A stretch of 64,000 nt of DNA from Gnetum montanum (taxonomy: Eukaryota; Streptophyta; Gnetopsida; Gnetales; Gnetaceae), in contig MNCI01005610.1 of assembly GCA_015680685.1 (NCBI GenBank), forward strand, positions 4,956 through 68,955, in the 5' to 3' direction. A program made the position numbers and the translations under genes. The first letter of the stretch is position 1; every line of letters starts with the position of its first letter. Shown one piece after another: positions 24,301 to 35,059 of the stretch. Below the pieces are notes generated by a model. That model searched no databases. It saw only the letters and a program-made list of their open reading frames with translations, and had not been told where the DNA came from.

Positions 24301-24848
24301 AACTACAACAGTGTTTGTTACCCAATTGGAATAGTCAACGGCTTGGATGAAACCAGCTTGGTAGAGCTTTGTGATCTCAACGTGGACTGCTAATGCCACT
24401 TTGAATCTAACCTTTTGTACTTTTTGTTTTACTGGTTTAATTTTTTCATCAAGAATAATGTTATGTTGGATGATCCGGGGGTCTAGTCCCGGCATGTCTG
24501 TATATGACCATGCAAACATTTTTATGTTGTCTTTTAAAACCTAAGTGATGTCACCTACAAGTTGTGGATCTAGTAAGGCACTTAATTTCAAGGTTCTGGC
24601 TTTGTCATTGACTATGGTAATGGGGATTTCAACTAGAGGATCTTCAGTAATATTGTTAGCTTCTAGATCTAGAGTTTTAGCTACGTTTTTAGGCCAGTCT
24701 GATGTTTCTTGAGTGGAGGCTATCAAATCGGTATAGGTGGATGGATTTATATCCAAAGATTCTAGGCAGATCGCTCTTTCTACATCTCCATATGGTTCGT
24801 TGAGAGAAAATACTGAGAGGATGTTATTGGTGGCCATGATGCTTGCTC
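21361..24848 (-). pseudogene. pol: Tat-A pol: RT, two RNase H domains, integrase
   Basis: Minus-strand polyprotein starting after the 3' splice-site-like TTGGTAG (24855-24849) and ending at a TGA (21361-21363) after LYLKRYYV. RT spans about 24520-23850 with KKNGSIRICIDF and YADDIVVKS (catalytic Asp pair present). The first RNase H, about 23750-23380, is decayed. The second RNase H, about 23100-22720, keeps FDGAS, VEYEGL, GDSRLV and NTIADAL. The integrase core, 22254-21840, keeps all three acidic residues (GLDLIGP, ITDNGPQF, GQAEATNK). The dual RNase H marks the Tat lineage. Stops and frameshifts break RT, both RNase H domains and the linkers, so it is inactive, but it is better preserved than Tat-C. 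Confidence 0.92.
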
Positions 24849-25638
24849 CTACCAATTAAAACAGGAGCGAAATAAGAGACACTCCCTCAGTAGGAGAGTT
24901 ACAAAGTGTAAACGAACATAGGATAATTAAGCTGTGCATTGACAAATTTAGGAGATGCGATGGCAATTATGGCAGTTTAGGGCCATATCGGGCCACCTGG
25001 TAGTTTAAGGCCATACCAGACCGCATGTTGACTTACCATTTAAACTGAGTGTATGCACTATTTTTAAAATTTGATGTTTGGTGGAATGTATAAAGACTGA
25101 TGTAATGGCCTAAATTTAATTGTGGTATAAAATGGTTGTATTCCTTCATTATCTTTATGTTTTATGTAAATATTTTTGTTATTTCTCATTTTTTTATTGT
25201 TTTTCTTTATTTTCTAGAGTATATGTGTGCAACTAAATGTAACATAAATTTCTAAAGTGTAAAGGGAAATGTAAGGTAAATACTTGGAAAAGAAAGCAAC
25301 GACCGTGCAAGAATCTAACTTGTAACCTGTAAGCAAAAATTCAATGTTAAATGACGTGAGTTCATAAATCTGTAACTTGTTGGCTCTAGTTTAAAGCCAT
25401 TTCAGGCTTGGTACATTAGTTTAAAGTCTTAATGGACTGTTGCATCTGTTGTTAAAGAAAGGATTACTAGTCTTATGCCATGGTGGGACAAAGGTAGTAA
25501 CATTTTCAAAAAGTTTTAAACTAAACCGACCATTTTTGACCATGGCTAGTTTAATGTCATTGCAAACATTTCGTAGTTTAACGTCATTTCAGACATTTCG
25601 TAGTTTAACGTCATTTCAGACATTTCGTAGTTTTAATT
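24849..25638 (-). other. Spacer between protease and RT, candidate intron, with array
   Basis: Non-coding on both strands. It contains TAGTTTAAxGYC units at 24965-25010, 25388-25430 and 25545-25640 (period 27-30 bp at 25570-25630), the reverse of the CCTTAAACTA array of Tat-C. On the minus strand the RT side ends in a pyrimidine-rich stretch and TTGGTAG|GAGC; Tat-C has TTGGCAG|GAGC at the same place. Ogre elements of the Tat lineage have an intron between protease and RT, so this may be one; no donor site was fixed. Confidence 0.5.
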
Positions 25639-28200
25639 CTATTTATTGAGTTGCTTTTTTATCCTTTGTAGTTTAACATGTGGGGTTGGGCGTATGGATA
25701 TGATTTTATATTCATATTCCCCTTCATTGGTGATGTCAAAGGGTAGTTCTGACCAAGAGACATCAATAGGAATGACTCCTATGTCTGCGTCCTCTTGTGT
25801 TTCTTCAGTGCTAGTCAGATTTTGAGTCAACATTGGGTTCACGTTTTGATGTATGTTCATGGTTTCTTGTTTAGGCTCAACAAACTCAATTTTTGACCCT
25901 TGACCTACCTCAAGGTATGAGGAAGTGATCAATGCTATTGTATCCCCATGTATGATGATCTTACCACCCTCGTAAGGTAGGTGGATCTCCTGATGGATTG
26001 GTGAAGATATGGTTTTAATTTGAGCTAACCAAGGATGTCCTAGGATTAGATTGAACCCTGGCATTTCATCAACTACTATGAATTCAGCTGATGTAGGGAA
26101 TTGATCACCAGCTACGAAATCTAAGGTAACCATGCCTTTCACTCCCACACGGGAACCACTGAAGGATCTCAAGAAAGAGGTTGTCGTGGGTTGTACTTGT
26201 TTAGTGAGTCCCAATTTTTTGATGATGGAAAAAGGTATTACATTTGTTGTCGCACCATCATCGACATGCACCCTACATATTTTGAAATGATCAACCTGTA
26301 TTGTTATGAACATAAGGGCCATGGTGATTTCCCCTATTTTCTCATCTAGCTTAATGTCCTTAACCCGGAACTCTAAGGATGTGGTCTTCGATTCTTGAAG
26401 TTGTTGGGATAATAATGCGTAAATGGATGATTCATCTGCAGGAAGATCCTCACTAACAGGAATTGAAGTTAGCATTCGTATGAGAGCCTCTCGATGTACT
26501 GATGAAGTCATTACTAGGTCATACAAACTTAAAGAAGTATTCTTTTGTTTTAAGTCTTGTGTAACCTGGGTCAACGCATTTACTAGGTCTTTACCATTTG
26601 GGACATTCTTATCCGTAGAGATTTGGTCCATTTGACCTAGCATTCGTATTTCTCGTGGAGGGGTTTTTACATTAGTAGCTGAGGATGCTAGGTTTGGGAT
26701 ATGACTCACGACATCATCTTTGTTTTGGTGACTTGAACTAGGCTCATTAATGGACAGACTCATGGGAATGGCACTTAGTGGTGTAGGATTTGGCCATCCT
26801 AATTCATGTCCATGGTTTTCTCTCTCCATGCGCTCTCTTTTTTCTCTTTCCAGGCACTCTCTTATTAGCCTATTGGCAAGACGTTCTCACAAAGATCATC
26901 GAGAAGTGAAGGCAGGTTGTGTGCCAAGGTGTTTTGGCACCCGAACCACAAAGGGAATGGGTCAATTTTCAGATGGTATGTTTGTTAGGGTGGCAACCAA
27001 AGGAGGTATGAGGATGATGAATGGTTTTGATGGTGTGGGGGATGTGCGCATGGTGAAAGGGATTTGAGGATATGTTGGGGTAGGTGTGTTTTCTGAATGC
27101 TCATGAATCACAAAAGGTTTTCGAGGAACGTCTTGTCTATCTTCCACATGAATAGTATTAATCACATATGGTGCATCATTGGTATTGAGAGGATCCTTGT
27201 AGACCCCCATGGATTGGTTTTGGGGTCTTACCGAGTTTGTCTCATCGAACACCACTTCACCCCTACCACTCATGCGTTGTATGTCTTGTTTCAACATAAA
27301 GCAGTAATCAGTCCCATGACCACACCATTGGTGATCTTCACAAAACCTATCCAACCTAGAGCTTTTTGGAATGGGAGGTTTGTTGGCTGTTGCTAAGGCT
27401 AGATTTTTGGCCAATTCGCAAACGCAATCATGTCTTTGTAAGGCCACAGGTGATATTTGTTTGTATTGAATTAGCCCAGCCTTTAGATGTTGATCAAGTA
27501 GTTGTGAAGGCTTCATGGGCAATGGTGTGTATTGAGCAAGTTTTTTCCTTTCGAAGGTACGGGTATGACCTGTGTTGTTGTTTCTATTTAAAGAATTTTC
27601 AAGTGTAGGAGTGGGTGTGGTTCTTTCATAGTTGTTTGGGATAGCGGGTTGTTTTTCCTTTTGTCCTAGGTGACTAGGTCAGGCTGTTTCAACCACTGCT
27701 GCTACTGTTGTTTTGGATTTATCTTTCCTTGTGTGTTGGCTCCTAAAGGTTGAGTAGGCTGGGTCATTACTTGTTTGTGCAGCTTCTTCTATGTCTTTAA
27801 TTTGTACAAATGCCTGACTCAAAGTATGGGGTTTTAGATAATAGAGCTTTGATTTAATGAAGTCATTTGCGGCTGCCTTAAGGATGGTAAGTAGATATGT
27901 TTCAGGAATAGGCTTATGAAGTTCATTCAGGGTTGTACTTCATCTTTGGATAAATTTCTGTGTTGGCTCTAAAGGTGCTTGTTTAATTTGAATGAAGCTA
28001 TCTAATGTGGCTTCAGATTTCAGATTGTATTTGAAACTGGTGACAAACTGGTGTAACAAATCTTCCAAAGAAGATATAGAGTTATGGGGTAAGGCTTGGT
28101 ACTAGTCTAAGGCTCTTCCTGCTAAGGACATAGCAAATACATGTAGAATTACATGGGGCCATGCCTGAAGCAAAAGAATTTTGGTTCGAAATGTCACTAG
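25639..28200 (-). pseudogene. gag-pro: Tat-A gag C-terminal part and protease
   Basis: Resumes the gag domain exactly where Tat-B split it (text LVTFRTKILLLQAWP at 28200-28160, preceded by YNGEGDPNAH on the far side). A zinc knuckle FCEDHQWCGHGTDYC (CX3HX4HX4C) lies at about 27340-27300. A proline-rich linker follows, then an open 396-codon stretch (26829-25639) holding the retroviral-type protease: VHVDDGATTNVIP near 26260 (active-site triplet DDG instead of DTG or DSG) and a later MPGFNLILGHPWL. It ends KKQLNK. The gag half has a few stops. Homologous to Tat-B 31440-34405. Confidence 0.88.
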
Positions 28201-28205
28201 GTGGG
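28201..28205. repeat. Target-site duplication of Tat-B, left copy
   Basis: GTGGG before the LTR. The partner ATGGG is at 38217-38221, with one mismatch. Confidence 0.8.
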
Positions 28206-29463
28206 TGAAACACCACAAAATTCTGAGCTTAGTATGTTTCCAACAAGAATCGAGCTTAAGGGCCCACCGACAGCTTCAAGCAAAGTCAAACTCGATGAGG
28301 AGCAGTTCTTTGGGACTTGTCGATGACCATGGCAACATCTGTTATTAAAAATGGCAACTTCTGAGCTCAAAATACTTAGTTTTCATTAAGTATCCATTCT
28401 CAGTGTATACACCCAACATTCATAGTGTACACGCCACCATTCCCAGTGTACACGCCCAACAGACACAGCGTATACACCCGGCATGTAATCCCCAAAGACG
28501 ACATGGAAACAGCATTTCAGAGCAAGATTTGATATAAGGCATCAATTCATGCGAACACAGCAATCATCAAATGATGAAATCAGGCATCCTGGAGTCTATA
28601 TGCTGAGCATGTACATCCTACATGCCCAGCGTATACGCCCAGCAGACACAGCGTATACGCCCAGCATATCAAGCAAATACGCCCAGTGTATACACCCTAC
28701 ATGCCCAGCGTATACGCTCACCGTATACGCCCAGAGTCTACGCCTGCCTGATACAGCGTATACACCCAACAGATGTAACATATTGTACACTTGTAAATTT
28801 TATTCTTTCGCACCCGGTCAACGCACCACGTGTCACCCAACCCGAGTCTAACGTCTAAACCTATATAAAAATCCCATTTTTTTCATTAGATGGGGGTTGG
28901 CAACTTTGAGCAAACTAGAGAAAAAAACAGAGACGCTAAGAACCAAAGCATAGAACCCTGTACACTGGACCTCAATCCTGTACGCTGAGCATACAGCCTC
29001 TACGCTGTGCCTACAGTTTGAACCAACACTCAGTCATCCTTGCATCCACCGGGGCTATTCGTCCGCCTTGTGTGAAAGCCACAACTACGTTAGACCGGTG
29101 CATTGTAACTCTCACTTTGCAATAATATTGCTACATTTTCTTCCTAAAATCTGTTACGGTTTTCCATTTAATTGTTGCATGTTTGCTATTTATGCTCTAG
29201 TACGTTTACGCTTCATTTACATCAGTTACACCATTTACGCCTCATTTTATATCAGTTACGCTGTTTACATATAACCTAGTGTATAGCACTTCGGTGTACG
29301 TTTGGGGAAATCCTTGCCTGATCCACGTGTGGCCCACTCAAGGTACTCTACCTTCGTTAATTCCAGCTTGCCCTCAAGCAAAGGTAGGATCTTCTGTGCA
29401 TGTTCGGTGATCCCCCGGTTTCTGTTTCCTTCCAGCCAGAGACCAATGATTTTGGACGATACA
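28206..29463 (+). mobile_element. Tat-B 5' LTR (1258 bp)
   Basis: Starts TGAAACACCACAAAATTC and ends TTTTGGACGATACA. U3 has reiterated palindrome GCGTATACGC at 28629, 28651 and 28708, plus several decay forms, upstream of TATATAAAA (28862). The start is shared with Tat-A and Tat-C LTRs; the interior is not. Confidence 0.9.
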
Positions 29464-29468
29464 GAAAT

Positions 29469-29485
29469 TGGCACTAGAAGGAGGG
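29469..29485 (+). promoter_or_regulatory. Tat-B primer binding site (candidate)
   Basis: TGGCACTAGAAGGAGGG, five bases after the LTR. In Tat-A the same place (minus strand, 39588-39571) reads TTAACGCTAGAAGGAGGG, so the word CTAGAAGGAGGGCC is conserved. The priming tRNA was not identified. Confidence 0.65.
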
Positions 29486-29554
29486 CCAAAACTACCTAAA
29501 ACTTACTCTGCTTCAGAATTTCCAACATCTACATTGTCTAGTATACATCAACCA

Positions 29555-29800
29555 TGTTCGCAAACCTCCCAGCGTCTACGCTGCTGAGGTTAAAACTTAC
29601 TGTTTGCAAACCTCCAAGAGTTTACGCTATTGAGCGTCTACGCTGCTAAGCTTAAATCTTACTGTTCGCAAACCTCCGAGCGTCTACACTGTTGAGCTTA
29701 AAACTTACTGTTTGCAAACCTCCCAGCATCTACACTATTAAGCATCTACGCTACTGAGCTTATGCTAACCTTGTTTGCAAACCTCCCAACATCTATGCTG
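29555..29800 (+). repeat. Dimeric tandem repeat in the Tat-B leader
   Basis: TGTTTGCAAACCTCC (or TGTTCGCAAACCTCC) recurs at 29555, 29601, 29663, 29709 and 29772. Spacings alternate 46, 62, 46, 63, so the true unit is a dimer of about 108 bp. Each unit carries TCTACGCTGCTGAGCTTAAA or a decay form. Confidence 0.8.
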
Positions 29801-29817
29801 CTCAGTTTACGCTACAC

Positions 29818-30063
29818 GCTCTATGCCATAGACTCGTCTACGCTGCCATCAGTATACGCTACACTCTATACACTGTAAATCCTGTTTACGCTGTACGCTG
29901 ATGCTGTCTACACTGCTTAGCGTATATGTTGTATGCTCTATGCCGTAGATTTGTCTACGTTGCCGTCAGTATATGCTACACTCTGTATGTTGTAAACCCT
30001 GTTTATGTTGTATGCTGACGCTTTCTACGCTGCTTAGCGTATACGCTGTACGCTCTACGCTGC
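29818..30063 (+). repeat. 117-bp tandem repeat in the Tat-B leader
   Basis: GCTCTATGCC starts at 29818 and again at 29935, followed in both by TAGA.T.GTCTACG, a stretch with CAGTATA, and CCTGTTTA. A third partial copy starts near 30050. It is rich in ACGCTG. Confidence 0.75.
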
Positions 30064-30280
30064 TATTATATGCTGTATACTTATACGTTGTCATTATACG
30101 CTGGTCGTTGAAGCCCATACACTGAGACCCAGTTTATATGTTGTACGCCACGAACATAGGTTTACGCCATACTAGGTATACCAGTTGCATATCCCTTCAC
30201 TGTGTCGTATTCTCAACCGTTTATCATGAACACCGCAAACACCACCGCTACAACCACCCAGGTCAACCGTTCAACAGCCC

Positions 30281-33200
30281 ATGGTGCAACCCATAGTGGG
30301 GCCTCACCGGTCTCTTAGATTGCAAGGGAGGAACCCATCGTCTAACATTATAACTTAAGACCAGTACAACTTCATATGTATGAAAATACAAGCTGGCTTA
30401 GCCATGGACTGAGCCGAAATGAAATTTAAGAGGCAATACGAAATTTTCTATAGGGGAGGACAAGAGTTTATTCCTTCCCCATACGATATCATCCCCCTTC
30501 CAGAGCCTTACTCTGAGCTCATCACACAACTCCTCTTGCAAAAGAGCCAGTCTCTAGATCAGCCTGTAGTGAATCCTCAACCGGAAGAGGAGGATGAGTT
30601 CACTGCCCAATCCGAACATGAAGATTCTTACCACACCCTAAGCCCACAAACCTACGTCAACCAATTGTTTCATCCAGGCACAAGGGAAATTACGTCCCTT
30701 CAATCCTTTAGATTCACCCAAGCACAAATACCTCCGCTAGAATCTTCCACACTTGTTCATATTCCTCCTACAATCGACCTGCAACTCAATACAATCCCTC
30801 TTACTATTCTCCCTGTTGCAACCGTAGGCCCATCCTCGCAAGTACAACCCCCTCAAAATAATGTAGGAGCAACCTTCTCACCTCAAGTGATCGGGACATC
30901 GCATGTGAGACTGACTTCTACGTCTGCTCATTATATCCCCCGAATCCAAACTCACGAAGCCCCTTTCACCGCTGTAACCCAACAAATTCAGGGGATTCCT
31001 TCACAAAACATGACCGGGCAATGGGTGGTGATTAGTGCTCAACCACATCAACCCCCTCACTACAACATACCACCTCACACAATTCCACTGGCCAACATCC
31101 CTCTAGGACGGCCACAACAATAGCAACCCCTTGCCTACAATGTGCCGCCCCTAGTACCACCTGCTATAAATATCCTGCAAGTACAGCCTCCAACTACACA
31201 ACTTTCCACCTTCCAACCCACTGTCCAACAATCTAACATGTATACCGTACAGCATCCCCAACCTACCATCTTATCTAGCACCCAAGACTGGGCTGACGCT
31301 AAAAAGCTAATGCAGGAACTAACCGACGAGGTCAAACGCCTCAAGACAGCCACCGATGGAGAGCTGAAGGTAGTAGATTTTTATCACGATGACCCTATCA
31401 GCTCTTCAGTTCTGCCCCTAACATTACCCAAGCGTGTATCATTGCCTATGCTAACTAAATACAATGGGGAGACAGACCCCAATGCTCACCTTATAACATT
31501 TAGATTAGAATGCGCATTACTTCAGCCATGGCCACATGCCATTTTGCGAGTGTTCCCTATGTCCCTCATAGGGAGAGCACTTGATTGGTATCGGGCCCTA
31601 CCAAAAAACTCGATATTTCCTCTAGAGGAGCTATTACATCAATTCATTACCAGGTTCAAGTATAACTTGAAACCTGAAGCAACACTTGACAGCCTTATAC
31701 AGGTCAAACAAGCACCTCTAGAACCCATACAAAAATTCATCCAAAGGTGGAGTGCTGCTCTCAATGAGCTCCATGAGCTGATCGCAAAGACGTATCTCCT
31801 CACCATTCTAAAAGGGGCTGTTAACAACTTTTTCAAATCCAAGTTATATTATCTCAATGTGCGTAACCTCAATCAAGCCTTTGTACAGATTAAAAACATA
31901 GAGGAGGTAGCCCAAAATAGCCATAATCCTACATATTTAGCCTTTAAGAATCAACACAGTCAGAAAGATAAAGAAAAGGCTAAAACAACTATAGTGGCAG
32001 TAGCGGAAATGCAACAACCAAATGTGGGACAACAAAGCAAACCACCTGTTTCCCCTACTAATTATGTTAAACCCACTCCCGCGACCACACTAGAATCGTC
32101 CTCATCATAGAACCCAACACTGAATCATACGAGAAACTTTGAGAGGAAAAAACCCTTCCAATACACGTCGTTGCCTATGAAGCCATCGCAACTATTCGAC
32201 CAACTCCTGAAGGCTAGATTAATGAAACATAAACAGTTATACCCTGCTACTATCCAAAGACATGATCGGTTCTGTCAACTGGTTCAGAACCCAAGCTTAG
32301 CAACGTAGGATGAGCCTCCAGTACCGAAAGGCTTTAGAATGGATCATTTTTGTGACTATCACCAACGTAACGAGCATGGCACAAATTATTGTTTCACCCT
32401 AAAACAAGACATCCAACGAATGATCGATGGAGGTTAGATCACCTTTGATGAAGCCAACCTGGTTTAACCGCAAAACCAGGCCATGGGTGTGTATAAAGAT
32501 CCTCTAAATACCAAAGAGGCACCGTACATCATTAACACGATCTACCTTGATAACGAAGCTGACACACCTAGCATTAACACCGTCTACTCTGACCATGATC
32601 AGCAAACGCCTAATAAACCATTTGTAGTGTGTATTCCTCCCACTATACAAACATTGACGCCTCAGTCATCATATTCACTGCAGAAACCTTATGTCGTCAG
32701 AGTACCCCCTGCCGTAGCAGCTTCTAACACCCCGACATACTAAAAACCATACGTGGTGCGCGTACTTCCCCCTGTCACTACCACAAACTCACCAACACCT
32801 CCTATTCGGCCCACTTCCTACGTAGTCCAAGTACCACCTGTGGTCGCAACAACGGAGGTACAACCTCCAGCTAGGCCAACTCCATACATCGTTAGGACAC
32901 CCGAACATCCTAGTGATCACCAATACTCCATTTCGCAAATAGACAATAAACCCAACCCTTATATCATCAAGATGTCTAGCCAGCCTAGCGCTCAACCGCA
33001 TGCCACCGTCCAACAGCAACCCCGCCCGACTCCATACGTAGTACAAATCCCAAAACAACCTGAGTCTCCGAAACCAACTACACCCCCACACCACATACGA
33101 GAACGCTTAGCGGACAGGCTTACACACGAATGCTTGGAGAAGGAGCATCAACGGCTAGCCTTAGGACCTCCTAAACCTACACCGTTAAACACAGTACCCA

Positions 33201-34405
33201 TGACACAACCTAACGATAAACCAAACATAGGCCATGAGGGTGAATCATCTAGAAGACATGACATGCCCAACTCAACGATTTCAGACAAAAACGACAAACC
33301 AACGATGCACGAAATAAAACTGTTGGGCCCAATGGACCAAGTCACTGCTGATAAACATGTGTCCAATAGTAGAGACCTAGCAATAGCCCTAACACAAGTC
33401 ACGCAAGCAATCAAACAAAAGAATACTTCACTGAGCTTATATGACCTAGTTTTAACATCTCAAACACATCGTGAAGCTTTGGTGCACATGTTAACATCTA
33501 TCCCAGTAAGCGAGGAATTGCCTCCAAATGAACCTTCAATTCATGCAGTAATGTACTCACCTCAAGGGTCAACTTCCAAGCCATTAAGTTTTCACAACGA
33601 TAACATCAAGGTGGATAAGAAAACAGGAGAGATAATAATAGCCCCTATGTTCATAACAATATGAGTAAACCAATTCAAGATACATAGGGTCCATGTAGAT
33701 GATGGAGCTGCCACAAATGTAGTACCATATCCCATCATCGAACAATTGGGGCTTACAGAGCTAATCAGACCAACCGCCACTACGTGTTTAAAATCGTTCA
33801 GTGGGTCGCGCGTGATAGTCAAAGGCACGATGGCTTTAGACTTCATAGCAGGGGATCAATTCCGCACATCTGCTGGTTTTGTGGTAATCGATGAAATGCC
33901 AGGGTTCAAGCTAATATTGGGAAGGCCCTAGCTAGCCCAACTCAAAGCAGTCTCCTCCCCTATACACCAAGAGATTCACCTACCTTACGAAGGCGGCAAA
34001 ATCGTTATACACGAGGAGGCTACTACACCCATCATCTCATCGTACATAGACACAGACCAAGGCTCAGAGATTAAGCTCGAAGAGCCTAGACAACACGACA
34101 TAAATGAACAACAACCAGTAGGCGATAACCTGTTAGATACAAAGGAAAATCCACCCAAAACAGAAATACCTGGGTCTGACATTGTTCATACGTAGCCTCA
34201 CTTAGAAACCACAACTGACATAGAAACCATGATACATGCAGAAGCGCAAGAAAACACTAACGCGGGAACAATTCCATCAAATGTCCCTTGGGCTGAATTA
34301 CCATTCAACGTGATCAGTGAAGGGGATGCTGAATATAAAATCATACCCACTAACACTACCCCTAACGTCAAAATGAGAAAAATCAAAAAATTACTAAATC
34401 AATAA
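30281..34405 (+). pseudogene. gag-pro: Tat-B gag-protease, single frame with nonsense codons only
   Basis: One frame runs from MVQPIVGPHRSL (30281) to KKLLNQ (34405) with about ten stops and no frameshift. The gag domain covers about 31430-31920 (LTKYNGETDPNAH, LDWYRALP). A zinc knuckle FCDYHQRNEHGTNYC is near 32350. At 32600-33060 there are about seven copies of a (K/R)PxPYVV(R/Q)VP module. The protease (VHVDDGATTNV near 33690, MPGFKLILGRP near 33900) has the same DDG triplet as Tat-A. Stops are mainly TAG, explicable by CAG to TAG or TGG to TAG changes. Gag assembles particles and the protease matures them. The frame is unusually intact for a decayed copy. An alternative ATG at 30226 is out of frame. 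Confidence 0.92.
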
Positions 34406-34409
34406 ACAA

Positions 34410-34720
34410 CAAACTGTCCGAAATGACGTTAAACTATAATAAGTCTAAAACGATATTAAACTATCATTCCAAGTCCGAAAAGACATTAAACTACATCCCG
34501 AGTTTGGAATGACGTTACACTATCATGTTCGCAACAACATAAAACTAGCCACAATTAGAAATGGTCGGTCAGCCGAGAAATCCACCCGTGTCATTCGAAA
34601 CCTCCCTTACTTACGGTGGGGCCTAAAATAGCCTTAAACTATGCATATGGCCTGAAATGGCCTTAAACTTGTGCGTATGTGGCCCGAAATGGCCTTAAAC
34701 TAGATCATCCACTTATACTT
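34410..34720 (+). repeat. Spacer array of Tat-B, TTAAACTA core
   Basis: Units such as GTCCGAAATGACGTTAAACT (period about 30-35 bp) occupy 34413-34550, and units with GAAATGGCCTTAAACT lie at 34625-34705. Same position and core as the arrays of Tat-A and Tat-C, but pol does not follow. Confidence 0.8.
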
Positions 34721-35059
34721 TGTTTTTCCCCAAATTCGGGCTCACTGTTCAAATTTACGCTTGCATTGTCATGTTGTCCTTTTTCGCAATTATCTTTCGC
34801 TCGTAATTACAGTCCTACTTATGATTACATCCGTGCATTACACTTAAACCACAAGAACAAACCAAAACATTTTATATTCCCATGTCGTGTTTACATTTAA
34901 ATCCAAAAGAATATAAGTAAAAAAAAAATTCGTATATATATATGTAATGATGTACAACTACAAGAGTCAACTGATTTTATTCATCCATTCAATACAACTC
35001 AAATCACTCAATTTATAATTCACGTATAAATCTAAGTCAGAACAATTTCAAAGCAAAGA
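34721..35059. other. AT-rich link between array and antisense gene
   Basis: No ORF or repeat apart from a short (TA)n at 34935-34945. The 3' UTR and poly(A) signal of the antisense gene would fall here. Confidence 0.5.

Noticed and set aside
32753-33414. Long minus-strand frames opposite Tat-B gag-pro
   Set aside because: Shadows of the proline-rich sense frame; no splice pattern or domain.
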